Notes: generated by a model from the letters alone, not told the origin. Counted from the stretch's first letter, positions 44,903-55,059 are shown. The stretch is 64,000 nt of DNA from Flectonema sp. DT1601 (GCA_964019425.1 OZ025808.1:1054001-1118000); one strand, 5' to 3'. Program-made: numbers and translations.

Positions 44903-46756
44903 ATGCAGAAAAAACGCAATCGGGAGCATAGTGAGGTGGTGATCTACAAGAGAGGGAAGATCGGAACTACTTCTCCAAGTGGAGCTGCGAAGGATGCTAC
45001 AGCGAGGGAAGTAATAAACTGTAGTTATGACACTATTGAGAGTATTCCATGGCATGTCTTAGGGCAATGCATTGGATGGTTGAGCGCAGTAGAAATATCA
45101 ACAACCGTGAGAAGAGTTAGTAAGAAATGGTACCAATTATCTCGTGGAAATAATGCATGGAGTGAAATCTGGAGAAGGGTTGATAACTTACGCCGCAATG
45201 GTATCTTTCAAGTTTGTGATGGATTGGAATTATTAAAACTCGACGAGTTAACTGAAGAAGGTTTCAACCTGGCTGTTGAAACTTATAATAAACTATTCGC
45301 ATCCGCGTCACAGTCATGTCGAGAATCTTTATCTCGTACACTCGATGAGGTTATTAACTTAGAACCAAATGAGTTAGAAAGCTGGTGGTGGAAGACACCA
45401 AAACCATCATTCCGTATCGCCAAGAAGATGTGGAATAAAATACACGAAGACCCTTCGATCAGAACAGTTTCTGTTGGTGAAGATCATATTGAAGGTCATT
45501 TCACTTCGAGATCTTTCTCTGAATTTCAATGTCAAGTTGGTGAGCTTTGGGTCCTTGATTTATACATCGCAATGGGATTCTTACCCAACCAGACCTGTTG
45601 CGCAGGAAGTAACTGTCTCTGCCTTGGGTTTCACTCTCTAGAAACACTCATCACTGCAGAACGTCGCATCTCAACACCTAAACATATTATACTAAACTCA
45701 CCTAACCATCACAATTTCTGTTCTGGAAAGTATGAGCAAATGCCTGCATTGGTAAACGGATTTCCTTATTGGTATTTAAAGGGAACAGGTGGTGCAGGTA
45801 GTAGTAGTTGGTTATACAGTAGTCCAATTGGAATATGGACCTTCACTAATTGTAAAGGTGATTTTGAAACTGGCGCTGGTCACGTAACAGCTCTGACTGA
45901 ACACAGTGGACTACTACCTCAGTGTTGTAGAGAATGGTTGTACGGTGATGGTACGAAGTGGATTCAAGATAGAACCATATCAGTCAGAGGTAGTAACCTT
46001 AGACCAAAATTTCTTAAAAATCAAAAATCAGTCACACCCAGGATGAGATCTATTGTAATCGGTTGGCTAAGTGACATTCAATCTTGGCAAAAGGCCAGCC
46101 TCCCAACACTGTTCTTAGCAGCAGAACTAACTGATAGATACCTCGAACAGGTACTCGTCGAGAAGTATGATCTCCAATTAGTCGCTTGTTCAGCAATGGT
46201 TATAGCTAATCAGATTGAAGGAGTTCTTGTTCTGGGAGGAGGTGATCACGGAACTTCACAAGTCGATAGAATGCATCATCTCTCTGAAGAATGTTACTCA
46301 AAGGAACAAATACAACAAAAGGCTGAAGAAATTATAACCGTCTTGGGACCAGAGGCAGCAAGGTATCCAACACCGCAGTTATTTTTGGATAAATATTTAG
46401 AATTTATGCGTGATGTTGCAGAAGCTCATGCTGTGCCTGTTGATGACGCCTCTCACTACGCTTGCGAAATGGCTCTCTTACATTATGAAATAATCAGTAA
46501 GTATCCTGCGTCAGTCGTCGCTGCTGCTTCTCTTCTCGTGGCTTGTCGAGTTTTGGCTGTTCAGCCACCTGATCATATCTCACAAACTGGAATTGATGTA
46601 GAGATATGTGCTGCCTCGCTCATAAGAATATTTTCTTCAGCTCGGCCTTGGACAAGTTACAAGAAGAATCTTCATGAAAAATATCGCGTTGACTCCCGAG
46701 GACGCGTCTCTGAACTCTTCGACAGCCTGGCTGAGGTACCTACCGACGATGAATAA
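44903..46756 (+). CDS. F-box plus cyclin-box protein with an extra central domain
   Basis: Encodes 617 residues. An N-terminal F-box (about 45-95: S-I-P-W-H-V-L-G-Q-C, then R-R-V-S-K-K-W and W-x-x-I-W) would bind SKP1 in an SCF ubiquitin ligase. A central region (about 190-350) with N-G-F-P-Y-W-Y-L-K-G, W-L-Y-S-S and G-I-W-T-F resembles a short beta-module seen in many protist proteins. The C-terminal region (about 379-560) has two cyclin folds: a first with W-L-S-D-I, A-A-E-L-T-D-R-Y-L and A-C-S-A-M-V-I-A, and a second with A-C-E-M-A-L-L-H-Y and V-A-A-A-S-L-L-V-A-C. The F-box/cyclin order matches animal cyclin F. It ends in an acidic tail. Probable cell-cycle ubiquitin-ligase adaptor; orthology to cyclin F is not proven. 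Confidence 0.86.
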   Translation: MQKKRNREHSEVVIYKRGKIGTTSPSGAAKDATAREVINCSYDTIESIPWHVLGQCIGWLSAVEISTTVRRVSKKWYQLSRGNNAWSEIWRRVDNLRRNGIFQVCDGLELLKLDELTEEGFNLAVETYNKLFASASQSCRESLSRTLDEVINLEPNELESWWWKTPKPSFRIAKKMWNKIHEDPSIRTVSVGEDHIEGHFTSRSFSEFQCQVGELWVLDLYIAMGFLPNQTCCAGSNCLCLGFHSLETLITAERRISTPKHIILNSPNHHNFCSGKYEQMPALVNGFPYWYLKGTGGAGSSSWLYSSPIGIWTFTNCKGDFETGAGHVTALTEHSGLLPQCCREWLYGDGTKWIQDRTISVRGSNLRPKFLKNQKSVTPRMRSIVIGWLSDIQSWQKASLPTLFLAAELTDRYLEQVLVEKYDLQLVACSAMVIANQIEGVLVLGGGDHGTSQVDRMHHLSEECYSKEQIQQKAEEIITVLGPEAARYPTPQLFLDKYLEFMRDVAEAHAVPVDDASHYACEMALLHYEIISKYPASVVAAASLLVACRVLAVQPPDHISQTGIDVEICAASLIRIFSSARPWTSYKKNLHEKYRVDSRGRVSELFDSLAEVPTDDE

Positions 46757-47012
46757 GATAACAAACAAGAGACTGTTTGCTTCTATTTATTATGTGACTG
46801 AGCTCATCAAGCGAGCTTATCATTAAGCCTTTTTCGAAACGATAGAGGACCTCTTATTTATTCATGAGAGGTATAGTTGTATTCTGGCAGGGTATTTAAG
46901 CACCAATTGGGTGGGGGAAAAAAAAAAAGGAAATATATAAAACTAAAAGCAACACTATTGTAATTAAAATAATAAAAATTGGTCGCGATAAATCCGCAAA
47001 AAAATAAAATAA

Positions 47013-47045
<33 letters not shown>

Positions 47046-47352
47046 CACGGAACGAAAAATTTCTAAACAGAAATGCACTGCAGAAAACCTTTGTAAAATC
47101 ACATACGTTGTCAGCCTTATGCGCTTCCCCCTCCCCCTTTTTTTTTACGTGAATTGCGATTTATCCCCCCCGTAGGTCCCATTATTACCGTCTGTTGCTA
47201 CCTAGTTTTTGTTTTGTACTAATAACCGTTGAATTCACGCCGTTCTTTCTTTTTCTTTTGTTGTCTACCCTCCCTACTCCCCACCCCCCGATTCATACTT
47301 TCTTCATGCTGAGATTCCTGATTGTTAAGTCCTATATAAGGGGATGAAATTT

Positions 47353-47385
<33 letters not shown>

Positions 47386-48779
47386 TTTGTTATTGCAGTG
47401 CAACTTCATTTAGTCGCACAGCCAAAACAAGTAAGTGGATGAAGAGGTAATTTTTTTCTTTCTTTTTCTTTTTTTTTTTTTTAAATTTTCAAATTGTCAA
47501 GTGTAATTCACATTGTGAACTTTTAAAAAGGTCTCAAAGAAGTATAAGAAGGAACAGCAGCAGTAGAGACTCATTTCTATTATTGCCGAACTTGTTAACG
47601 TATCTGTTAGAGTGTAACAGGACTAACTGTTTACGGACGGATTCGGTTCTGATTGTTGTTGAGTGAATGAGGATCTCTATTGCGGACTTAGTTCTATTTG
47701 TACTTTTCTCCCTCTTTTTTTTCTCTTTCTTTGTTATATTTATTCATCAACCGAAAATAACTTTCTTATAAAGGACGTACATACGGTTTATGAGTGTGTT
47801 CTATGTATTACAGAGAACGATAATGTTCCCTGCGGTGGTTACATATTGTATCAGAGATTGTCACCAAATTGGTTCTCTCTTCTCTTTATATATTTTTATA
47901 TTGCGGGAGTATCGATCAGCATCAGCATGTAGTTAGTTTTTGTTTCTCTTAGTCAGCCAAGGTGGTGATGTGAGAAACGGGGGAAAAGGGGAAAAAAAAA
48001 AAAAAAAAAAAAAAAAAAACTTTTGAAAAAAAAAAAAAAAAATTGTACTTATCTTGTATTGTTTCTCCTCTCCCAGTTCAACTTTCCCCTCGACAACACA
48101 AAGCAGAGGGAAATTTAATAAAAAAAAAAAAACAAAGCCTGTCTGTTTGCTTCAGTCAAACAGAGTGGTTTATTCATAATTCATAATGAAATGGATTTGG
48201 TGTAAGTTTTGAACTCTTTGAGTCTTTTAATAATCCCTGCTACTTGTACATTCTGGTGTTTTTCTTTTTTTTTTTTTTGCAACCTGTGTAGTCGATATTT
48301 TGGTTTTGTTTATTTGCAGCATTTCTTTAACCACATGACTGCGAAGTAGTATTCCTGAGCTGGAATTCTAAGCAGGGGTGTTATAATGGGTAAGGATATA
48401 AACACTTTGTATTGTAGTATTGTTGGTGTTGGTTTTTTTTTTTTAAGGTTGTCGTTCAAGAAAAAAAAAAAAGAAAAAAAAAACAACAACACAACTTAAA
48501 AAACCCGTTTTGTGATGTTTCTTACTGGAATCTGTTTTCTTCTCTTTGATATTTATTTTTATCAATTTATATTACTTCTTGAATATTACAATTGTTACTA
48601 TCACTCAGGTACATACAAAATGTTATGAATCATCAGATAATCTAACGTAGTCTTTAGCAATTTTATTATTCAAATTATGTTATCTTCCCCATCCACAGAA
48701 GAGGGGAGCCCCCGCCCCTCGCCGGGTTAAGACGGGAGGTACACAGAGTAGCAAGTATTGTTGCGGGGGGAGCCGCCTC
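46757..48779. other. intergenic, homopolymer-rich
   Basis: 2.0 kb with an ATA/TAA microsatellite (47015-47045), a T run of about 29 nt at 47356-47384, and A runs at 47994-48019 and 48026-48041. An open frame at 47663-47932 (89 codons) lacks domain or composition support and is left out. Confidence 0.55.
47015..47045 (+). repeat. (ATA)n microsatellite, about 10 units
   Basis: Uninterrupted AAT/ATA trinucleotide run between the cyclin-like gene and the deubiquitinase gene. Confidence 0.9.
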
Positions 48780-49919
48780 ATGGGCCAGGATGCGAGCAAA
48801 CAAGTCACTTCAAATACAAAAATATTATCATCTGGTGAGCCAACTGAAAATAAGATGGGACTCGAAAATTTTGGAAACACCTGCTACGTCAATAGCGTTG
48901 TACAAGCTCTGTATTGGTGTGTTCCATTTCGGTTAGCAGTAATACGATACTACGAAGATAATAATATGACTGGATGCAATTCGTTGTTGGCTTGTGTAGG
49001 TGATTTATTCCTTCAACTGCAATCATCGAAGAAAAAAACTGGACGGGTTGCCCCCAAGAAACTTATACAGAGAATGAGACAGCAATCTGACCAAGTCTTT
49101 AGTAGTTATCAACAGCAAGATGCTCATGAGTTTTTTGTTTATTTAATTAATGATATGACGGAGACGATAAATACGAAAGAAAAAGAAAAAAATAAAACAT
49201 CTACAGAGTCTCGGCAGGGTTCCAACACCAGCAGTGAAGATTCTCCGGATGAAGAGCCTCCTCCTCCTACTTTTATTCAACAGTTTTTTGAAGGTAAGTT
49301 TGCTTCTGAAATGAGATGTTTGTCTTGTGAATCAGTCACTTCCCGAGAAGAGGAATTCTTGGGACTGTCGTTAGATATCGATCAGAATGTTTCACTGCTT
49401 TCTGCCCTTCGTGGATTTAGTAGGGGGGAACATATGGATCGAGATAATAAGTTTCATTGTGATCACTGTCGATCTCTTCAAGAAGCTCGTCGTTCTTTAA
49501 GAATGAAGAAAGCACCTCCGATATTAGCAATTCATTTAAAGAGATTTAAATACATCGAAGAGTTTGCAAGACATTGTAAATTATCATATCGAGTACCGTT
49601 TCCTTTTACGATGCGACTACCTGTTGAAGGTCCGCAGGCAGATGATTTATACCAACTGCTTGCCGTCGTTATTCATCAGGGAGTTGGCCCAAATATTGGT
49701 CATTATATTTGTATGGCAAAGAGTGCTAAAAATTGGATTTTACTCGACGATGACTGCGTCACTGCAATATCAGAACGAGATGTCGCTCAAGGATACGGTG
49801 CAGACACACCAACAGATGTGTCAACATCAACTGGTTACCTTTTGTTATATTCATCACTTCCCTTTGTAGATGCACCTTCACCATCTGCTCCTGTTACCGT
49901 TAGCGTTGATCAAAATTAA
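48780..49919 (+). CDS. USP12/USP46-type ubiquitin-specific protease
   Basis: Encodes 379 residues, close to human USP12/46 length. The Cys box L-E-N-F-G-N-T-C-Y-V-N-S-V-V-Q-A-L carries catalytic C35. QQQDAHEFFVYL, paired zinc cysteines (CLSC and CDHC), AIHLKRFKY and the His box G-H-Y-I-C followed by NWILLDDD complete a full USP domain. The short length and motif spacing match the USP12/46 group, which deubiquitinates histones and membrane receptors and needs WD40 activators (WDR48/WDR20). The N-terminus M-G-Q-D-A-S-K fits an N-myristoylation site; animal USP12/46 have a similar MGxNAS sequence near their N-terminus. An insert between the QQDAHEF and zinc boxes is acidic and low-complexity. 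Confidence 0.93.
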   Translation: MGQDASKQVTSNTKILSSGEPTENKMGLENFGNTCYVNSVVQALYWCVPFRLAVIRYYEDNNMTGCNSLLACVGDLFLQLQSSKKKTGRVAPKKLIQRMRQQSDQVFSSYQQQDAHEFFVYLINDMTETINTKEKEKNKTSTESRQGSNTSSEDSPDEEPPPPTFIQQFFEGKFASEMRCLSCESVTSREEEFLGLSLDIDQNVSLLSALRGFSRGEHMDRDNKFHCDHCRSLQEARRSLRMKKAPPILAIHLKRFKYIEEFARHCKLSYRVPFPFTMRLPVEGPQADDLYQLLAVVIHQGVGPNIGHYICMAKSAKNWILLDDDCVTAISERDVAQGYGADTPTDVSTSTGYLLLYSSLPFVDAPSPSAPVTVSVDQN

Positions 49920-50112
49920 AACAATGCAATCGTGATCCTTGCGCTGCTTTCACTTGTTAAGCCTCACGTATGATGTAGTCTTGTTTTTTTTTTTTTTTTG
50001 CCATTAGTCTTGCCAGTCGTTTTATTTTTATTTGTTTGGTATCTGTTTTTTTTCTTTTTTTTTTTTTTCTTTTTTTAAATTTTGTCGTTTGAATGAATTT
50101 GTGAGAAGAATG

Positions 50113-50143
<31 letters not shown>

Positions 50144-50931
50144 ACGCTGCTAATAAACACGCACAAACGAGTCATCCCTACAAGACAGTTTTGCGTTGGT
50201 TTTAATTTAATTAACCCACACTTGTTGGTAAAAAGCCAAATTTCTAATTACAAATAAGTTTGGTTTTTTTTTTTTGACCATTACAAAGTTTTATTCTTCC
50301 AATTAATTTAAGAAATTTCTTTGAAATAAAAGTGTGCGAGTTGAGATAATTAATTACCATAAGAAAACAGGTCAGTACTTTTTTTTTTTTTGACTAAAGC
50401 TTATACACAGTTGGTAGTCGTATTAGCTGCTCGAAAAAGATGTGTGTTGTTCATTAAGGGGATTCGTTCAATTCTATTTTAGTTGTTTTTCCCTTTGTTT
50501 TGTAACTTAATAATAACAATATTAGCAAGCGCCTCATGTTGTTAATGTCTATTTCTGTTTGGAGTTGCGAGTGACGGAAATTGTGGAAAAAAAAAAAAAA
50601 AAAGAGACGGGAGAGGGGAAAAAAAAAAAAAAAAAAAAAAAGACAGGTAATGAACAGAAGCACACACAGCTCACGATAAACTTGTCTTGCCCCTTTCGTT
50701 GTGGAAAAAAAAAAAAAAAAACAAAGATAACTTTTATTTTTTCTGTGTTTTTTTGAATACATTTTTTATTATACGAAAAACATTACTTCAACAGCGCACG
50801 AAAAAAAAATATAGAAGAAGCTCCATTCTTTTTTATATGGATTTGGTTTTACAAAACAAAAATCCAATAATTCAAAAATTACTTACCCACCCGACAGTGT
50901 ACAACACCACAGTTTAAAACATAAGAGAGTG
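49920..50931. other. intergenic, very homopolymer-rich
   Basis: 1.0 kb; A run at 50114-50140, several A/T runs at 50585-50641 and 50705-50720. No credible gene. Confidence 0.55.
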
Positions 50932-51869
50932 ATGGAGACTGAAACAGATTTCAGTAAGGTGTGTTATCATTTTGTATTATGTACAAGAATACGAAAAAAA
51001 AAAAAAAAGAAAAGGTAACTAAAGAAAAACAAAACAAAACAAAACAACAAAAACAGGTCCACCTTAATGCTGAACTACTAAAATTATTTGATGAGCAGTC
51101 AGAACGACAAGCTCCAGTCACAACATTTGAGGCTTTACAAGCAAGAGATAAGGAAGCCAGTACTAAAGTAAATTGGTGGATAAAAGAAGGTGGTCCAGGA
51201 AGAGAAGACTGCAGACATATAAAACTACTAACCCCAGTGAGACCTCTACCACCAACACAACTTAAAATTGAATGCGGTAATGTTGGTACCTTTATGGATA
51301 GTTTAGTAGCTAAGCTGACTGAAGTCTTAGTCGATCATCCGGAAATGAGAACAACTATTTCAGAAATACTTGTCCACTCCACTACCGTCATCGGACGTGT
51401 TGAGAAGGCTAAGAGACTCGTAGAGTTGAGTAGTAACATATCGAGTTTACTTGCTGGTAGAACAACTATGAGTCAGTTTAAAGAATTTATTATTCCGTTG
51501 TTACCAAGTCAAGCAATAGTACAGATGGAAAACGATTCTGGTAAAAGAGGATTTGGGGAGATCTCTGGAGGTCCACAAACTGAAGCAGCTGCTGATGATG
51601 ATGACGATGATGAGTACGATCCTTTCGCAGCATTTGATTCTGCAGATATCCATCCGCCTTCACATACAATGAAACCTGATACAACTCTTTATCTTCCTCC
51701 TCCGACTGGTAGATCGAGTTGTCAACTTACCTCGCCTGCAACGGGACCTTCTCATTCACTTTGCAGAGTTTGGTATCCAAATCCATCTGACTGGACGAAT
51801 TATAAATCAGTTGGCAGAAGATGTCAAACGATGAGAGTCCTTCTCGTTAAGAGAAGAAAGACGAAGTAG
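50932..51869 (+). CDS. unknown 279-aa protein, two exons
   Basis: Exons 50932-50958 (nine codons, METETDFSK) and 51057-51869. The intron (98 nt, GTGTGT...AACAG) is A-rich and in-frame readable, but its Lys/Asn/Gln content is clearly non-coding and the donor is good. I do not recognise the family. The N-terminal half is helical and soluble, with W-W-I-K and a helical repeat around residues 80-165. An acidic run (DDDDDDEYDPF) comes next, then a Pro-rich segment with a YLPPP motif and a basic C-terminus. No membrane span. Possible nuclear or scaffold protein; function unknown. Confidence 0.72.
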
Positions 51870-52239
51870 ACTTTTAATAAAATATCGATTAGTCATACCT
51901 CTGAGTTTTTAAACGACTCTTTAAAACAGATCGTTACCTTATCAGAACAGTAACAAACAATCTGATCTGAAATCAAATTTCTTAAAAAAGTGGAGCACAT
52001 TTACCAGCTGAATGTTCGCTCAGCCTCACCTCAGTGTTTCTTCACTTTTTATTTGAAATGTGACAATTTATATAATCGAGAATTGAGCAGTCCGGGATGG
52101 ATCTCTTTATTTCACTTCCTTTCTTAATACGAATATGATTCACAATATGGAAGTACTCAGAAAGAGATTGCGATATTCCTAAAAACACAAATTACTCACT
52201 TACTAAACAGCCCCTCTAAAGCAACATGCACTAACTAAC
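51870..52239. other. intergenic spacer with likely 5' UTR of the next gene
   Basis: 370 nt. ACTAAACAG ends at 52210, 30 nt before the next ATG; a two-codon upstream ORF (ATG CAC TAA) sits at 52227-52235. Confidence 0.5.
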
Positions 52240-53103
52240 ATGTCGAAAGTGTCATCGGTAACACTGTTGGGGTACTGGATTATTGGGTTTGCTTTGATAA
52301 CTTTATTAGTTGGGGGATTTAATCTTCAGAGTACGAGGAAATTAATTCAGGACTCGAGGGGAGGTATCACTCCTTGGGGAATTCGAAAAATAGCCATCCC
52401 GCCGTTGACTCCCTTCCCACCTGAAAAACCACTTGACTTGTACAGGAAATGGTTACCCGACTACTTTAATAAAACAGAAGGACCTTTTAAATCAGAAGAT
52501 AAAGACTTCACATATAAAGTAGTTAGTTCTGATAGTCCTAGAGCTTTACTACTGATAGACTTTATAACGAAATCAGAAGCAAAGTTACTAATGTCACTAG
52601 CAGATGGTAAATTAACGAGATCACAAGTAGTGTCTCACTCAGGTGGTGGTCGTGTTGGTTCTGTAAGAACAAGTGAAGGTACTTTTCTAACGAATGCTGA
52701 TACAGGACTCAGAGTTATTCGACGAAGGGTTGCAGCTATTGCAAACGTTCCTGTTGGACATCTTGAAAGAACTCAAATCTTGAGATATGAATCAGGTCAG
52801 TACTATCGACTACATCCTGACTTCTTCTCTGGATCAAAACTACGACGTCTCGGTAAAGGTGGCCAACGAATGGCCACTGTCATAATCTGGCTGACTGACG
52901 TTACATCCGGTGGTGAGACTGTTTTCAGTAACGCTGAACCCGTTCTTTCATTATCACCAAAACCTTTGTCAGCCGTCTTATTCTATTCTCTTGATAGGAG
53001 GGGTTCAGAAGATAAAACATCCATGCACCAGTCTTTACCTGTTTCTGATGACGCAATTAAATGGGTCGCTGTTTTTTGGATTCGCATTGGCTTCATGAAC
53101 TGA
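52240..53103 (+). CDS. prolyl 4-hydroxylase-type 2-oxoglutarate/Fe(II) dioxygenase, membrane anchored
   Basis: Encodes 287 residues. One N-terminal hydrophobic segment (about 7-27) predicts a type II signal anchor in ER or Golgi. The catalytic domain has the P4H hallmarks: S-R-A-L-L-L-I-D-F near its start, T-Q-I-L-R-Y-E-S-G-Q-Y-Y, the iron-binding H-x-D (H192, D194), then A-T-V-I-I-W-L-T-D-V-x-S-G-G-E-T-V-F. The distal iron His (H263, in MHQSLPV) is followed by K-W-V-A-V-F-W-I-R, whose Lys should bind 2-oxoglutarate. Such enzymes hydroxylate proline in secreted proteins (collagen-like or hydroxyproline-rich). Animal versions contain HAGCPV where this has HQSLPV. Confidence 0.92.
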   Translation: MSKVSSVTLLGYWIIGFALITLLVGGFNLQSTRKLIQDSRGGITPWGIRKIAIPPLTPFPPEKPLDLYRKWLPDYFNKTEGPFKSEDKDFTYKVVSSDSPRALLLIDFITKSEAKLLMSLADGKLTRSQVVSHSGGGRVGSVRTSEGTFLTNADTGLRVIRRRVAAIANVPVGHLERTQILRYESGQYYRLHPDFFSGSKLRRLGKGGQRMATVIIWLTDVTSGGETVFSNAEPVLSLSPKPLSAVLFYSLDRRGSEDKTSMHQSLPVSDDAIKWVAVFWIRIGFMN

Positions 53104-53422
53104 TGCAACCTATAAAGGTCTGGCTTCCTTTACTTTTATATTAAGTAACTTGGTAGTTGATGACCTTCTAATGATCCTTTCGTAGAGTCAACCCTCTCAT
53201 TTGATAGGATTACTTTAGAGGGCTTCTTCGTACACACTAAACAGTTTACTGTCCTCTCAAAGTCAGTGCCTTCACTGAGATGACAGCAACTTATTTATAC
53301 CAAAACAGATGTAAAGATTGAAGAACTGCAGACATTCTGATCTCGCGTTCTACTGATTTGTGTTTTATTACATAAAACGTGATTTTCTTTTTATTTTTAT
53401 TCTTTTTTCCCCTTTCTGACAG
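53104..53422. other. intergenic spacer
   Basis: 319 nt; no gene seen. It ends in a very strong polypyrimidine acceptor (TTTTTTCCCCTTTCTGACAG). Confidence 0.5.
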
Positions 53423-53725
53423 GTGTTTGAAGAAGACGACAAGTATGTCTGTCGGGGATTCTAAATTTATTATTTTTTGTGTTGTCAAAATAATGAAAAA
53501 TTTTTTTTTTTTTTAAACAGCTGTATCGTCGTTATGACTCAGTTTCAGGCACCACCATCGGTGCCAGTATCCCCTTTGGCTCTGCCAAAGACGTTGAGAA
53601 GCATGTGGGAGACTGCTATCGAAAAGAGAATGTACACAGGAATAGAGTCTTCGGAGATTGAAGAAGGCAACAATTTGAAGAGGCATTGCACGTCTGGTAA
53701 TATGCCGCCAGCAGTGATGATTTGA
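53423..53725 (+). CDS. possible small spliced gene, uncertain
   Basis: A strong acceptor at 53422 precedes a 20-nt exon (53423-53442). A GTATGT...AAACAG intron of 78 nt (53443-53520) follows, then an open frame to the TGA at 53725. The first in-frame ATG is at 53534 (63 residues). The peptide starts MTQFQAPPSVPVSPLALPK and is Pro-rich, then helical. Joining the exons keeps a frame (VFEEDDN into CIVVM), but no start lies in the 20-nt exon, so the first part may be 5' UTR or follow an unseen exon. No family recognised. Confidence 0.35.
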
Positions 53726-54304
53726 TACCTTCCTACGAGGTGGCAAAGACAACGATTGCATGAAATGTAAGAGAAGAAGACTCCCGTTTGCGATGCTTCT
53801 CTTGTACAATATAATGATTCGATCTGCTACATTAGTAAATCACAACTTCAAGTAGTTAACATTTTCGTCAAAGGTCTCGATACAAAATTAGTAATTATAA
53901 TAAAACGCATAGCCACAAGCCGAGTAGTCAGGCTGTATATCAGAAAAAAAAAAAAAAAAAATAAGAAAGAAAAAAAAAATCAAGAAAAAAAAGAAAAGTA
54001 AAAAAAAAAACCCTTTTTATAAATTTTTTTTTCCCTCCTTAATTTTTATTTTGCATCATTTAGGAATAGGGGAGCTTCCTTGGACTAATATTAGTTATTA
54101 AACCATTTCTGCAGAGTCAGACTTGTGAGCTTAATCAAAATTAATTTTTATTTTTTTATCACTCTTTATATGCTACCTGTTCAAAACATTGATGCTCTTC
54201 CTTTTTTTTTTTTTTTTTTGTATTTTTTTTTTTTACTCCTCATTTATGCACAGGATTGTGCATTTCCTTTTTGTTTTTCTCCCTTCTTTTTTCTCTTTTT
54301 TCAC
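53726..54304. other. intergenic, low-complexity
   Basis: 579 nt; A runs near 53943-53960 and T runs near 54202-54234. No gene; leads into the tandem RNA-like repeats. Confidence 0.55.
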
Positions 54305-54409
54305 TGCACGGTAAAGTAGCCTTTTGTGGCCCTGCAACGTGCCGTACCCTTCAGTGCGGTGTCCTTGCTTTGTGTGTTCTGCATTGGTGAAACCTGTGGT
54401 GCAACAACT
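54305..54409 (+). ncRNA. candidate structured RNA unit, copy 1 of 4
   Basis: Starts TGCACGG and ends GCAACAACT. Candidate helices: outer ACTG (54303-54306) with CAGT (54352-54355); ACGG (54308-54311) with CCGT (54342-54345); GCC (54319-54321) with GGC (54328-54330); and GCATTG (54381-54386) with TGGTGC (54397-54402) around a GTGAAACCTG loop. No open reading frame. The strand is assigned from the reading of the loop motif and is not certain. Confidence 0.55.
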
Positions 54410-54518
54410 TGACTTATTTATACGTAATTACTTGATTGTTGGCGTTCTCTCTTTTTTTTGACAACTCCTTGCAAGTTTGTCGGACGATGTATTTTTTACT
54501 TTTCTATTCTGCTTTCAC

Positions 54519-54621
54519 TGCACGGGAAGTAGTTTTCTGCGGCCCTGCAACTCACCACACCCTTCAGTTTGGTGCTGTTGCTTTGTTTGAACCGCGTTAG
54601 CGAAACCTGCAGTGCAACAAC
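54519..54621 (+). ncRNA. candidate structured RNA unit, copy 2 of 4
   Basis: Most diverged copy. It keeps TGCACGG, the CTGCGGCCCTGCAAC block, CCCTTCAGT, and the GCGAAACCTG loop flanked by GCGTTA and CAGTGC (one mismatch). The second helix (ACGG) is not supported here. Starts 214 nt after copy 1. Confidence 0.5.
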
Positions 54622-54707
54622 GCTTCATGTTTGCATATAAATTTGAAAACCGATTGTTGATGCTTGTTTTTTTAATTTCCCCCGCCTTTGTTTTGTGCCT
54701 TATATGC

Positions 54708-54808
54708 TGCACGGTAAGTAGCCTTCTGCGGCCTTGTAACGGCTGTGCGCCCTTCAGTGCATTGCTGTTGTACTATGATCTGCATCGGCGAAACCTGCGG
54801 TGCAACTT
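54708..54808 (+). ncRNA. candidate structured RNA unit, copy 3 of 4
   Basis: TGCACGGTAAGTAGCC start, CTTCAGT centre, and a terminal hairpin GCATCG with CGGTGC (six clean pairs) around GCGAAACCTG. Relative to copy 1, the U-G and G-U pairs became C-G and G-C, so pairing is kept. The inner helix is ACGG with CTGT, again paired. Confidence 0.55.
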
Positions 54809-54927
54809 CTTGTCATTTTTTTACATAAATCTGTTACTCGAACGTTGGTAGTGTTTTTACTCCAGCCCACCTTTCTATTTATTCATTCGTTCTATTTATT
54901 TATTTATTTATTTTAACTTTTAAACGC

Positions 54928-55032
54928 TGCACGGTAAAGTAGCCTTTTGTGGCCCTGCAACGCGCCGTACCCTTCAGTGCGGTGTCGTTGTTTTGTGTGT
55001 TCTGCATTGGTGAAACCTGTGGTGCAACAACT
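54928..55032 (+). ncRNA. candidate structured RNA unit, copy 4 of 4
   Basis: Nearly identical to copy 1 (a few changes, such as CGCGCC for CGTGCC), although two more diverged copies lie between them. Tail similarity (CAACAACTTGACTTATTTAT) extends beyond the unit. Confidence 0.55.
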
Positions 55033-55059
55033 TGACTTATTTATTTAAATTGGTTACTT

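Noticed and set aside
47663-47932. 89-codon open frame before the deubiquitinase gene
   Set aside because: Hydrophobic from T-rich sequence, non-ATG start, no homology signature.
54305-55032. Repeats as spliced-leader RNA genes, because GTAAGT follows CACG in copy 3
   Set aside because: Sequence upstream of the GT is not conserved between copies, so there is no common leader exon, and copy 2 has GGAAGT instead.
54305-55032. Repeats as tRNAs or tRNA-derived SINEs
   Set aside because: No GGTTCRANNCC B box, no cloverleaf, and no poly(A) or target-site duplications.
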